64,000 nt of DNA, taken from assembly GCA_964593725.1 (NCBI GenBank), contig CAZQJS010000001.1, positions 1-64,000 on the forward strand, in the 5' to 3' direction. The DNA is from JAIOSM01 sp964593725. GTDB lineage: Bacteria > Desulfobacterota > Desulfobacteria > Desulfobacterales > Desulfobacteraceae. The number at the start of each line of letters is the position of its first letter. Position 1 is the first letter of the stretch. Both the position numbers and the translations under genes were made by a program. The notes under the pieces were generated by a model. The model was not told where the DNA came from, searched no databases, and saw only the letters and a list, made by a program, of their open reading frames with translations. This document shows, piece by piece, positions 32,393 to 41,414 of the stretch.

Positions 32393-34348
32393 ATGGCAGA
32401 AGGCAGTATTGAGTCCGAAGCAGAAAAAATTATTGAGGATAAAGCATTTAAGAAATTATTAAAAAAAGGAGAGAAAAAAGGTACGCTTTCCTATGCTGAA
32501 ATAAATAAGATTCTTTCTGATGACCTTACATCATCGGAACAATATGATGATATTTTAATGCATGTAAAAAGCCATGGCATTAAACTTGTTGACAAGGAAA
32601 AAACAGCCGGAAAAAAAAGGTCCGGGGACAAAAAAAGCCCGGTAAAAGATAAAAAAACTGTTAATAAAAAATCGGCAAAAAAGGCAAAACCAAAAAAAAA
32701 TAAAAAAAGTTTAAAAAAAGCTCCTGAAAAAAAGAGTAAAAAGTCAGAAAAAATAAGTTCAAAAACAAAAAAGAGCAGTAAGACAGGGAGCGGGGTTAAA
32801 AAAAGTCCTAAAAACACAAAGGCATTAAAACCAAAGGCATTAAAAAAACCTTCCAGCTCAGATGCTGATTTTGGTACTGTTACAGATCCTGTAAAAATGT
32901 ATCTGCGGGAAATGGGTATGGTCACTCTCCTGAGCCGGGAAGGTGAGATTGAGATTGCCAAAAAAATTGAATCTGGTGAGCGTGATATTTTACGGGTTAT
33001 GCTGGACACTCCCCTTGCTGTTGGTGTAATACTGGTATTTTTTGAAGGATTAAGGGATGATAAATTTGAACTGAATAATATATTAAGGGATCTGCAAAAG
33101 GGAAATAATCCTGAAGAGAGTATTAATCAGGAAGATTTTGTTGAAGCCATAAGAAAAGTTAAAAAGATTCACCTTGAAAATCAGCAGAAACGTGATCAGA
33201 TTATTTCCAGAGGATTAAAGGGTGAAAAACTAAAAGAGATCGATGACCTTATTAATAAAAACATTGAAGAGATTCATATCCTTTTTAAAAAATTCAGGTT
33301 TGAAAAAAAAGTAATTGATAAAATCGAAGAAAAAATAATCGAAATGATTAACTGGTTTGATGCGGTTGATGACTTAATTGAGCGGTGTGCCTCATGCTTT
33401 AATCTATCAAAGTCCCAATTGCTTGATTCTTTTAAAGACAAGGAAAAATTCATAAATTTTGCTCAATCAAATTCCTGTGTGCCTGAAGATCAGATTTGTA
33501 TATTATGTGAGGATCTTTTTGCAATGATGGAACAGTTTGAGGAAAAAAAGGATATTATAAAAGGCGAGCCAGCAGGTCTTAAGGAGATAATTGAAAGGAT
33601 AAAAAAAGGAAGGAATAAAGCTGATTTTGCAAAGAGAGAACTTGTCAGAGCCAATTTAAGACTTGTTGTCAGCATTGCAAAAAAATATACAAATCGTGGG
33701 CTTCAATTTCTGGATCTTATTCAGGAAGGTAATATCGGACTCATGAAAGCAGTTGAGAAATTCGAATACAAGCGTGGTTACAAATTTTCCACCTATGCAA
33801 CTTGGTGGATCAGACAGGCCATTACCAGAGCCATTGCTGACCAGGCAAGAACCATCAGAATTCCTGTCCATATGATAGAAACCATTAACAAGCTTATTAG
33901 AACTTCAAGATACCTTGTCCAGGAAAACGGGAAAGAACCTTCACCTGAAGAAATTGCTGAAAAAATGGAGATTCCCATTGATAAAGTCCGCAGGGTGTTA
34001 AAGATTGCAAAGGAACCCATCTCCCTTGAGACTCCTATTGGTGAAGAGGAAGACAGTCACCTTGGTGATTTTATCGAGGACAAGAAATTTTCCTTACCTT
34101 CAGATGCTGCAATTGATTACAACCTTGCAGAACAGACAAGAAAGATGCTTGCTTCATTGACACCCAGGGAAGAAAAGGTGCTTCGAATGAGGTTTGGGAT
34201 CGGTGAAAAATCCGACCATACACTGGAAGAAGTTGGAAAGGATTTTCTTGTTACCCGGGAACGAATACGCCAGATTGAAGCAAAAGCTTTAAGAAAACTT
34301 CGACATCCCACAAGAAGTAAGAAATTAAAGACATTTATTGATAATTGA
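32393..34348 (+). CDS. rpoD: Primary sigma factor RpoD (sigma70) with a lysine-rich linker
   Basis: About 651 residues from the ATG at 32393, behind GGGGAGGAA; the upstream ATG at 32378 lies before this site. Region 1.1 (residues about 10-60) is followed by a Lys/Ser-rich segment of about 80 residues (around 64-145), then region 1.2 from TDPVKMYLREMG. Regions 2.1-2.4 include LRLVVSIAKKYTNRGLQFLD and KFSTYATWWIRQAITRAI; region 4 has LEEVGKDFLVTRERIRQIEA. The sigma core is standard. The basic linker between 1.1 and 1.2 is unusual in its density of Lys. The non-conserved region between 1.2 and 2.1 is large, as in other proteobacteria. Confidence 0.97.
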   Translation: MAEGSIESEAEKIIEDKAFKKLLKKGEKKGTLSYAEINKILSDDLTSSEQYDDILMHVKSHGIKLVDKEKTAGKKRSGDKKSPVKDKKTVNKKSAKKAKPKKNKKSLKKAPEKKSKKSEKISSKTKKSSKTGSGVKKSPKNTKALKPKALKKPSSSDADFGTVTDPVKMYLREMGMVTLLSREGEIEIAKKIESGERDILRVMLDTPLAVGVILVFFEGLRDDKFELNNILRDLQKGNNPEESINQEDFVEAIRKVKKIHLENQQKRDQIISRGLKGEKLKEIDDLINKNIEEIHILFKKFRFEKKVIDKIEEKIIEMINWFDAVDDLIERCASCFNLSKSQLLDSFKDKEKFINFAQSNSCVPEDQICILCEDLFAMMEQFEEKKDIIKGEPAGLKEIIERIKKGRNKADFAKRELVRANLRLVVSIAKKYTNRGLQFLDLIQEGNIGLMKAVEKFEYKRGYKFSTYATWWIRQAITRAIADQARTIRIPVHMIETINKLIRTSRYLVQENGKEPSPEEIAEKMEIPIDKVRRVLKIAKEPISLETPIGEEEDSHLGDFIEDKKFSLPSDAAIDYNLAEQTRKMLASLTPREEKVLRMRFGIGEKSDHTLEEVGKDFLVTRERIRQIEAKALRKLRHPTRSKKLKTFIDN

Positions 34349-34350
34349 TC

Positions 34351-34379
34351 TTGACATATAAGGAAAATATTTATATATT
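34351..34379 (+). promoter_or_regulatory. Sigma70 promoter of tRNA-Met
   Basis: TTGACA, a 17-base spacer and TATATT, starting two bases past the rpoD stop and about 29 bases before the tRNA. Confidence 0.8.
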
Positions 34380-34407
34380 ATCTGAATTTGCTGAAAGGTG
34401 AGAAAAA

Positions 34408-34484
34408 GGGCCCATAGCTCAGTTTGGCAGAGCCACCGGCTCATAACCGGTCGGTCCCTGGTTCGATTCCAGGTGGGCCCACCA
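34408..34484 (+). tRNA. tRNA-Met (anticodon CAT), probably elongator
   Basis: Full cloverleaf: acceptor GGGCCCA/TGGGCCC, D-arm GCTCAGTTTGGCAGAGC, anticodon stem CCGGC.. with loop CTCATAA, T-arm with GTTCGATTC, and encoded CCA. Acceptor pairing at position 1 argues against an initiator tRNA. A tRNA-Ile2 (lysidine CAT) cannot be fully excluded by eye. Confidence 0.93.
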
Positions 34485-34568
34485 AAATAGAATGTAATAA
34501 ATTTTATGTGTAATAAAAAGAAGAGTATTCAAAATATGATTGTGCATCATAAACACATGGATATTTTT

Positions 34569-34608
34569 TAAAAGAGCGTGGTATTCAATACCACGCTCTT
34601 TTTGTTTT
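34569..34608 (+). terminator. Intrinsic terminator after tRNA-Met
   Basis: Stem AGAGCGTGGTATT / AATACCACGCTCT with a minimal loop, followed by TTTTTGTTTT. It ends the rpoD/tRNA-Met transcription and lies directly before the Nif3-family gene ribosome site. Confidence 0.92.
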
Positions 34609-34620
34609 AAGGGGAGATTT

Positions 34621-35451
34621 ATGCAGGCTACAACCAGAGATATAATCAATTTGATTGATATCGAAGCATCATTTGAGCTTGCAGAAAAGTGGGATAACTC
34701 AGGACTCCAGGCAGGAGATTTAAATGGTTCTGTAGAAAAAATCCTAATTGCTCTGGACCCTGGCCCTGATGTAATTGCCAAAGCCGTTAAAATTAATGCT
34801 GATCTTGTTTTAACACACCACCCTTTACTGATTAAACCTTGTAAATGCATTGAATTTAATTCCATGCCTGGAGCGGCCATTGCAATTGCTGCAAAAGAGA
34901 ATATTTCAATTGTGTCCGCACACACAAATCTTGATAAGGCCACAAACGGCTTGAATGATTATTTTGCAGAGAAAATAGGTCTTGATAATATTAAACCTTT
35001 ATACAATCTTCAAGATCAATCAGATCAAAACAATTTTATTGATTCGAAACTGAATTGTTTTGGCAGAATTGGAACAATTGATCATGCAGAATCACTAAAA
35101 AACTTTGCCTGCAAAATAAAAAAGATTCTGAATCTTAAATATTTAAGAGTTATTGGTGATCAAAGTCTTAATGTGCGTAAAGTTGCAGTTGTGACTGGCA
35201 GCGGATCTTCATTTATTGAAGATTTTTTTAAGTCTGGAGCAGATCTTTTTATTACAGGGGATGTTAAATACCATGGGGCAAGAATGGTTGAAGAAAGAAA
35301 ACTTTCCATGATTGATGTCGGCCATTTTGGCTCTGAATACATTGCAATAGAACTTTTATTTGAAAAATTATTAACTGCTTTGGAAAATAAAGGTTATAAT
35401 TGTAAGGTTGTTAAATATAATAATGAAAAGGATCCATTTAATATTTTTTAA
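34621..35451 (+). CDS. Nif3-like dinuclear metal-centre protein (DUF34)
   Basis: About 276 residues from the ATG at 34621 (MQATTRDIINLID), behind AAGGGGAG; the longer frame to 34540 crosses the terminator. Metal-binding motifs of the NIF3/DUF34 family are present: LTHHPLLI, SAHTNLDKATNGLND, GDVKYHGARM and DVGHFGSEYIAIE. The family is conserved widely, forms hexamers with two metals per active site and was once annotated as GTP cyclohydrolase I type 2. Its physiological role is unsettled. The next gene starts 13 bases after its stop. Confidence 0.9.
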   Translation: MQATTRDIINLIDIEASFELAEKWDNSGLQAGDLNGSVEKILIALDPGPDVIAKAVKINADLVLTHHPLLIKPCKCIEFNSMPGAAIAIAAKENISIVSAHTNLDKATNGLNDYFAEKIGLDNIKPLYNLQDQSDQNNFIDSKLNCFGRIGTIDHAESLKNFACKIKKILNLKYLRVIGDQSLNVRKVAVVTGSGSSFIEDFFKSGADLFITGDVKYHGARMVEERKLSMIDVGHFGSEYIAIELLFEKLLTALENKGYNCKVVKYNNEKDPFNIF

Positions 35452-35464
35452 AGGATATAAGAAT

Positions 35465-36187
35465 ATGCAAGAAAAAGTAATGGAGAATATAAAAACCCTG
35501 GTAAAATTGCAGGAAGCTGAGCAGGAGATTATCAGACTCAACTCAGTACTTGCTGACTTTAAAAAGGAAAAAAAGAAAATAGGAGCTGAACTTTCTGAAT
35601 TTGAAGTTGAGTTGAATATTGATAAGGATAAACTGGAAGAAATAAAATCCCTGTGCAGTGAGAGCGAAAAAGAGATACAATTGTTACTGGACCGTATTAA
35701 AAAAAGCAATGAAAACTTAAGACTTGTAAAGACAAACAAAGAGTATCAGGCCTTAAAGCGGGAAATCGATGATAATACAAAACGTAAGATAACCCTTGAA
35801 GATGAATTGTTTGAATATACTGAACAAAAAGAAGAGTATGAAAAAAAGATAGATGAGTTGGAAAATGATTTTAACCAGTTATCAGAAAAAATCAATTCTG
35901 AAAAAAAAGATATTGATAATCAATCCAAGGGTGATCTTGCTCTTTTGGAAAAGTATCAAAGTAAAATAAAAAAGATAGGTGATAATTTAGACCCTGTAAT
36001 TTTTGAACAATTTAAAATAATTGCTAAAATGAATAATGGAGAAGCTGTTGCCCAGGGTAAAAATGAAGTTTGCATGGGCTGTTTTATGAATATCCCACCC
36101 CAGCTGTTCATAGAAGTTCAAAGGGGAGACAAACTCATAAAATGCCCCCAGTGCAGCAGGTTTTTGTTTTACAAGGAAGAAAATACG

Positions 36188-36193
<6 letters not shown>
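35465..36193 (+). CDS. Coiled-coil zinc-ribbon protein (C4-type, DUF164)
   Basis: About 242 residues from the ATG at 35465 (MQEKVMENIKTLVKLQ), after an AAAGGA site. Residues 5-180 form a long coiled coil with heptad-rich Glu/Lys/Leu. The C-terminal C4 zinc ribbon is CMGCFMNIPP, about 20 residues, then CPQCSRFL. The family is widespread and is thought to bind nucleic acids or membranes through the coiled coil; function is unproven. Its stop codon lies within the 5' P1 stem of the RNase P RNA, so this transcript may also carry rnpB. Confidence 0.85.
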
Positions 36194-36571
<378 letters not shown>

Positions 36572-36616
36572 TTTTAACAATATACAATTATTATTTTTGA
36601 TAAGAGTTTAAATTCT

Positions 36617-37927
36617 ATGGAAAAGTATTGCGATATTACATTAAAAGAAAAGGTCAACCTTTTCTCCTATGAATATTTAAAATGCATAAAATTTATCATT
36701 GATTCAAATGATGTAAATTATATGTTGACTAAAAAACTATACTCTAAATTGATAACCACCTCTCATCTTTTAGAGGATCTTCTTGATTTCCATGGTGCAA
36801 AAAATAACAAGGAGTGGGTATATTACAGGGAATTTTGTGCATTGGTGCGCCATTTTTCTTTGGCAGGATATTCACAAAAGCATATACTTAACAGATATAA
36901 TTTTTATGCCCTTGAAAAAAAAGATGACAGCGAGTTTAAGCGGGAAGCAAACAATATCCTTAAAATGATTCAGAATTGCCTTAGAAAAGCCTCTCCTGTG
37001 ATTCTGGTGGAGGCTGAACGTCTGGATATCAGAATACCGGAATATGGGTATAGAAAAGCCTATTTTCCTGCAATTGTCTCGGGTCAGCACCTTGAGCATA
37101 ATATTGATGAATTTGAAGACACTGTAGATCAGGGTAAAAACCTTACAAGAATTGCCAGTGAATTCCTGAAAATAATTGAAAGTTTTGAACATTTTGCTTT
37201 TTATGAAAAATATGACAGCAGAAAACTACGCATCCTGGTTCCGGAAAAAATAAATGAAGTTGAGATACGTCGTTTTGAAATGCTGCTGCATAATCTTCAA
37301 TCCTCCTTTGATTCCTATGTGATCAGTACCAGGTTTTCAGTCAGCAAAAGAAAATTAAACCAGTTAAGAGGACATTTTTCCATAGTTTTTCATATACTCC
37401 AGGTGGCAGGCCGCCTTCTCCACTTTTATGAACGGCATCTCCATGATGTTGGCCATAAAGACGTATATAACAGTGTGAGTAAACTTCTTTCAGATATGGT
37501 TGAAACCGATACCCTTCTGGATCTTACTGTTAATTCATGCCTGTTTTATGCATGGCAGTTCTTATCATCAGGAAAAGAACTTGCATTGCAGATTGTAAAC
37601 GAAAATATGGAAAGAGGATCTATTCGTGTTGGAATTCCAAAAGACAGGGGATTCCACAGCAGGCCAAGTATGCTTGTTGCAAAAATTGTACGCCATTATG
37701 GAGGCGAGGTAAGCCTCTGCATTAATGATGATAAATTTGATGCATCAAGTGTCCTTGATATTCAGTGGGCAGGTGGGAAAATTAAAAAAGAGAACATAGA
37801 AGAGATAACATTCAAAGGCGACAAGCGTGCACTTAACGATATTAAGACACTTGCAGGTGTGAATTACGGGGAAGATACCATGGGTAAGGGCATACCCCTT
37901 CCTCCCGAACTAACCTATCTGCATTAA
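36617..37927 (+). CDS. HPr-domain fusion protein with an uncharacterised N-terminal domain
   Basis: A 436-residue protein. The C-terminal region (from about 334, SIRVGIPKDRGFHSRPSMLV) is an HPr-like phosphocarrier domain: H347 in FHSRPS sits where HPr His15 accepts phosphate, and S378 in the DASSVLDIQWAG segment fits the regulatory Ser46 position (spacing of 31). The N-terminal 330 residues are helical, have no signal or membrane segment and match no family I recognise. It could sense phosphotransfer state. No EI, HPr kinase or PTS component is in the window. It follows rnpB and precedes ispD by six bases, suggesting a shared transcript. Confidence 0.75.
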   Translation: MEKYCDITLKEKVNLFSYEYLKCIKFIIDSNDVNYMLTKKLYSKLITTSHLLEDLLDFHGAKNNKEWVYYREFCALVRHFSLAGYSQKHILNRYNFYALEKKDDSEFKREANNILKMIQNCLRKASPVILVEAERLDIRIPEYGYRKAYFPAIVSGQHLEHNIDEFEDTVDQGKNLTRIASEFLKIIESFEHFAFYEKYDSRKLRILVPEKINEVEIRRFEMLLHNLQSSFDSYVISTRFSVSKRKLNQLRGHFSIVFHILQVAGRLLHFYERHLHDVGHKDVYNSVSKLLSDMVETDTLLDLTVNSCLFYAWQFLSSGKELALQIVNENMERGSIRVGIPKDRGFHSRPSMLVAKIVRHYGGEVSLCINDDKFDASSVLDIQWAGGKIKKENIEEITFKGDKRALNDIKTLAGVNYGEDTMGKGIPLPPELTYLH

Positions 37928-37933
37928 TTAATT

Positions 37934-38641
37934 ATGTTTGATTTTAAAATTTATATACTTATTGTTGCAGCTGGAAAAGGATTGAGGATGAATTCTCAAT
38001 TAAAAAAGCAATATCTAAAGGTTCAACACCTGCCGGTTTTGACACATACGATTTTAAGGTTTATTGAATTCAGGAATTACGATGGGATTGTGGTTGTGGT
38101 TCCGGGAGAGGACCTGGACTATTGTAAGGAAAATATTCTAAAACCCGTTGGACAGGATAAAAAATTATTCATGGTATCAGGTGGTAACCATCGACAGGCC
38201 TCAGTTGCTAATGGAATTAATTTCATAAAAAATTTAGATTACAATTACGAAAAATCAATTGTGCTTATCCACGATGGAGTTCGCCCCTGCATAGACAAGG
38301 CTTTTATTGAAAGATGTATAAAGGGTGCTGTGGAATTCGGGGCATGTGTCCCTGGAGTTAAAACTGTTGATACTGTTAAAGAGGTCCATAACGGCATTGT
38401 AACAAAAACACTGGACAGAGAAAACATCTTCAATATTCAGACGCCCCAGGCATTTGTATTGAAAATTATTATTGATGCAATTGAATTTGCCCGAAAGAAT
38501 AAATTCAAAGGAACTGATGATGCCTCATTGGTTGAATTCTATGGTCATGATGTTGCTGTTATCAATGGTTTAAAAAGAAATATTAAAATTACCACAAAGG
38601 AAGATATCAGTATCGCTACCCCATGTCTCGGTTCAGATTAA
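37934..38641 (+). CDS. ispD: 2-C-methyl-D-erythritol 4-phosphate cytidylyltransferase
   Basis: A 235-residue MEP-pathway enzyme that joins CTP and methylerythritol phosphate for isoprenoid synthesis. The nucleotide-binding loop reads IVAAGKGLRMNSQLKKQYLK, with the family's KQY. VLIHDGVRPCIDKAFIERC and QTPQAFVLKII are also typical, and the late KFKGTDDASLVE is the usual TDDA motif. It is standalone (no IspF fusion). A ribosome site is not obvious; the start lies six bases after the HPr-fusion gene, so reinitiation is likely. Confidence 0.95.
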   Translation: MFDFKIYILIVAAGKGLRMNSQLKKQYLKVQHLPVLTHTILRFIEFRNYDGIVVVVPGEDLDYCKENILKPVGQDKKLFMVSGGNHRQASVANGINFIKNLDYNYEKSIVLIHDGVRPCIDKAFIERCIKGAVEFGACVPGVKTVDTVKEVHNGIVTKTLDRENIFNIQTPQAFVLKIIIDAIEFARKNKFKGTDDASLVEFYGHDVAVINGLKRNIKITTKEDISIATPCLGSD

Positions 38642-38815
38642 TCAACGAATTTTTTAAATTATCCTTTACATTTCGTAAGAAGTATGTAAAATATATCAAT
38701 ATAGTCACAATAAAATAACGTTATAAAGGTTGCCAGAATCGTTGTCATTTTATAATGAATAAAAGGTAATATTTCGTATTAATATCATCAGGATTTCTAA
38801 TCTGGAGGAAATGCA

Positions 38816-39754
38816 ATGGCAGATAAACCAGTTATTAAAATTGGGCATCTCTACATCACAGACCATTTGATTCTGGGTGTAACTAATTTAAAACTTCAAA
38901 AGGGTATGGAAACTTTTGAACATTGCACCTTGCAGTCAATTGTTAAAAACGGATGGAATGAAGTTGCCGATGCCATATCGCAAAAAGCATTGGATGGTGC
39001 TTTGATACTGGCTCCTACTGCCATGGATCTGTTTAAAAGCAATAATGATTTAAAACTTATTCTATTGTCCCATAAATCCGGAAGTATTCTTGTTAAGAAC
39101 AAAAGAGCCAATATTGAAAAAATAGAAGATTTTGCAGGAAAAACAGTTCTTATCCCCTATCAGTTATCAATACATAATATGCTCTTTCATAAACTTCTCA
39201 AGGAAAAAGGATTAAAACCGGGCAGAACTACTGAAGCTGATATTGATGTACCCCTTGAAGTTGTGGCTCCCTTTCAAATGCCACAGGCCCTGGAGTTTGA
39301 CGAAGATGGGGAAATCGGTGGTTTTATAGTTGCAGAGCCCTATGGTTCCCTTGTAATTGCAAAGGGTCTGGGTGAAGAATTCTGCCTTTCAAAGGATATA
39401 TGGCCCAATCATCCATGTTGTGTTTTTGTAGTCAGAGATGAAATTATTGAAAAACATCCTGAAGCAGTACAGGAGATCACCACCAGTTTTGTAAAATCAG
39501 GTCTTGCCATTGACGATCAGCCAGATTCTGCCGCAATAATAGGTGCAGATTTTCTTTCCCAGGAAAAAAATGTTATTAAACGTGTTTTAACAGAGCCTTC
39601 TGACAGAATTCTGACTGGTGAGTTATATCCTGATATTTCAGATTTTGAAACCATTCAGAAATATATGATGGATGAGATGAAAATCATGACAAGTTTAATT
39701 GATCTTGAAAAGTTTATTGATATAAGGTTTGCAAAAGCTGCAGGGGCAAAATGA
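38816..39754 (+). CDS. Solute-binding-like protein (NMT1/THI5, SsuA-like) without a signal peptide
   Basis: A 312-residue protein with the type-II periplasmic binding fold: IKIGHLYITDHLILGV at the start, GALILAPTAMDLF, the FAGKTVLIPYQLSIHNMLFH lobe link, GGFIVAEPYGSLVIAKG, and the VFVVRDEIIEKHPEAVQEI stretch typical of nitrate/sulfonate/THI5-like binding proteins. It starts MADKPVIK with no hydrophobic signal; the GGAGGAA site fixes the ATG. No permease or ATPase is adjacent. It may act as a cytoplasmic ligand-binding or enzymatic protein, or be exported by another route. The ligand is unknown. Confidence 0.8.
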   Translation: MADKPVIKIGHLYITDHLILGVTNLKLQKGMETFEHCTLQSIVKNGWNEVADAISQKALDGALILAPTAMDLFKSNNDLKLILLSHKSGSILVKNKRANIEKIEDFAGKTVLIPYQLSIHNMLFHKLLKEKGLKPGRTTEADIDVPLEVVAPFQMPQALEFDEDGEIGGFIVAEPYGSLVIAKGLGEEFCLSKDIWPNHPCCVFVVRDEIIEKHPEAVQEITTSFVKSGLAIDDQPDSAAIIGADFLSQEKNVIKRVLTEPSDRILTGELYPDISDFETIQKYMMDEMKIMTSLIDLEKFIDIRFAKAAGAK

Positions 39755-39765
39755 TTATCAATAAT

Positions 39766-40863
39766 TCAGGCAGCATTTTCAATTAACTGATAAATTTGAG
39801 ATATGGTTTTAACCGACCATTTAGTTTTGCCTGAAAAAGTTACTATACCAAGTTCATTGAACTTTTCACAAGTTCTTTCTTCTGAAATGCCCTTGTCTTT
39901 AAGATCAATAATTGTATTGATAATTTCAGATTTGTATTTTTCAAAATCATCCTCTGGTGAAAATTCAGGTTTCTTTATTTCAGGAAAGTCATCATCGTTT
40001 TTTACTGTTAATAAAGAAAGATCATCAATGGATTCATTTTCATTATTAATGTTGTCTATCAAAGCTGACAGATCATCGATTTTATAATTCGTAACCGGAT
40101 CGTCGTTGTCAAGCAGCCTTGACAGATCATCAATATCTGTTGGAAAATTTTCAGAGTTTTCACTGCTTGTATTATTGATAAGTCGGGACAGATCATCAAT
40201 TATGATTTTCGGATCCTCCCTGCTGTCTATAAGCAAAGACAGATCATCAATTTCAATTTTTTGATCTTCCTTGTTATTGATGAGCAAAGAGAGATCATCA
40301 ACTTCAATTTTCTCATCTTCCTTGTTATTGATGAGCAGGGACAGATCATCAATCTCAACTTTATATTGTTTATTTTTGGTATCATTATCATATTGAACAT
40401 CAGAATATGATGATTTTCCGGATATTGATTCTTCTTTTACCGGCAATGAAATAGTTAATTCAGATACAGCCTTTGCAATACTATTTATGGCATTAATTTG
40501 AGCTGATAGCTGTTCATTGCTGTTCTCCATTGCAATGGCTTTTCTCATTTCTGCTTCTGCTCTTTTTTCAAGGGCTTCTGTCTTTCTTTGCTCAAGGAGA
40601 TCTAAAGGCTTATTAAAAGAATTGGAAATTTTATTGAAGTCTTTGAGTTTTTTTTCGATTTCAGAAGGGAGAACACCTTTTTTAAGCAGATCAATTATGT
40701 ACATGAATGTAAAAATATCATCGATACTGAACAATTCCCTGCCGTTTTTTTTATAAACTGTAATATAACTTTTAAATCTATCCATTATAAAATGAATTAC
40801 AGGCTTTGAACAGGCAAGTTCAAAGGAAAGCTGTGCCATTTTAAGAAAATTTTCTCCGGCCAT
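39766..40863 (-). CDS. Repeat protein with seven IDDLSxLI motifs and a C-terminal recombinase-like helical domain
   Basis: About 365 residues from the ATG at 40863 (MAGENFLKMAQ), behind GAGG; family not recognised. Residues about 5-95 are helical and could be a MerR-type HTH (SIDDIFTFMYIIDLLKKGV). Residues about 95-145 form a Glu/Ala coiled coil. Then come seven copies of [IV]DDLS-x-L[IL]: the first three are 17 residues apart and nearly identical, the others more diverged, in an acidic Asn-rich context. The last 55 residues, ending GIVTFSGKTKWSVKTISQIY, resemble the short helical domain of large serine recombinases. No catalytic Ser domain is present. No signal peptide. Confidence 0.7.
   Translation of the reverse strand: MAGENFLKMAQLSFELACSKPVIHFIMDRFKSYITVYKKNGRELFSIDDIFTFMYIIDLLKKGVLPSEIEKKLKDFNKISNSFNKPLDLLEQRKTEALEKRAEAEMRKAIAMENSNEQLSAQINAINSIAKAVSELTISLPVKEESISGKSSYSDVQYDNDTKNKQYKVEIDDLSLLINNKEDEKIEVDDLSLLINNKEDQKIEIDDLSLLIDSREDPKIIIDDLSRLINNTSSENSENFPTDIDDLSRLLDNDDPVTNYKIDDLSALIDNINNENESIDDLSLLTVKNDDDFPEIKKPEFSPEDDFEKYKSEIINTIIDLKDKGISEERTCEKFNELGIVTFSGKTKWSVKTISQIYQLIENAA
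40008..40360 (-). repeat. Coding tandem repeat array (about 51-bp units)
   Basis: The DNA behind the IDDLSxLI repeats. The GACAGATCATC core (GATGATCTGTC on the coding strand) recurs seven times; the first three units are 51 bp apart and almost identical, pointing to recent unit duplication. It lies entirely inside one reading frame and unit length is a multiple of three. Confidence 0.85.
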
Positions 40864-41031
40864 TTCATTCGCCTCAAATATCACATTGTTTTCAGAGAGG
40901 TATTTGTTGTCAAAATTTTAATATCGTATACTTTTAAGTTACCATAAAATCATCTTTTGAAAAAGAAAAAACTTAATTTCAAAGGTTTATTTTATTAAAA
41001 ATCAGATTTTCATAAATTATTTGTTTTATCT

Positions 41032-41060
41032 TTGACAAAAAAAGTGTAATTATTTATTCA
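41032..41060 (+). promoter_or_regulatory. Candidate sigma70 promoter
   Basis: TTGACA, a 17-base spacer and TATTCA, about 35 bases before the small gene at 41096. Confidence 0.55.
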
Positions 41061-41095
41061 ATGAAAAACAATAATTTTTAAGGAGACATTGATAA

Positions 41096-41392
41096 ATGAT
41101 TATTATTTCAAATGTTACATATCCACCGGAAAGTTCCCATGAAATTGCAAAAAGGTTTCTTACAGCACCTGCACTGCCTGAGTTTCTCACAAAACGAGGT
41201 CCCTATATTTCCACAAACAGGTCCGAAGGTGTTCATTCAATGACACTGTATGAAGTTGATAATTCCCGCCTTGCAGAAGGTCTCCAGGAAGTTGGAAGAA
41301 GCCTTGCCATATATATTGGCGTGCCGGGATATTCATATGATATCTTAACCTATTATGAAACCGAAGAAGGTCTTAGAATGATTGGCATGTAA
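41096..41392 (+). CDS. Conserved-looking 98-residue protein, unknown function
   Basis: Not recognised. The ATG has a clear AAGGAG site and a good upstream promoter, so it is a real gene. The sequence alternates strands and helices (MIIISNVTYPPESSHEIAKR, then SEGVHSMTLYEVDNSRLAEG, LAIYIGVPGYSYDILTYY), a pattern compatible with a ferredoxin-like alpha-beta fold. No Cys, no signal and no membrane segment are present. It stands alone, convergent with the Nudix gene. Confidence 0.75.
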   Translation: MIIISNVTYPPESSHEIAKRFLTAPALPEFLTKRGPYISTNRSEGVHSMTLYEVDNSRLAEGLQEVGRSLAIYIGVPGYSYDILTYYETEEGLRMIGM

Positions 41393-41414
41393 ATGATATA
41401 TGCCCTCATGGTGT

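Noticed and set aside
32591..32860. Frameshift or low-quality sequence in rpoD because of long A-runs
   Set aside because: The frame stays open through the Lys-rich segment into a perfect sigma region 1.2, so the runs appear genuine.
40008..40360. Possible CRISPR-like direct repeats
   Set aside because: Unit length is 51 bp, divisible by three, and the repeats lie inside one open frame encoding IDDLSxLI. Spacers are not unique and no cas genes are near.
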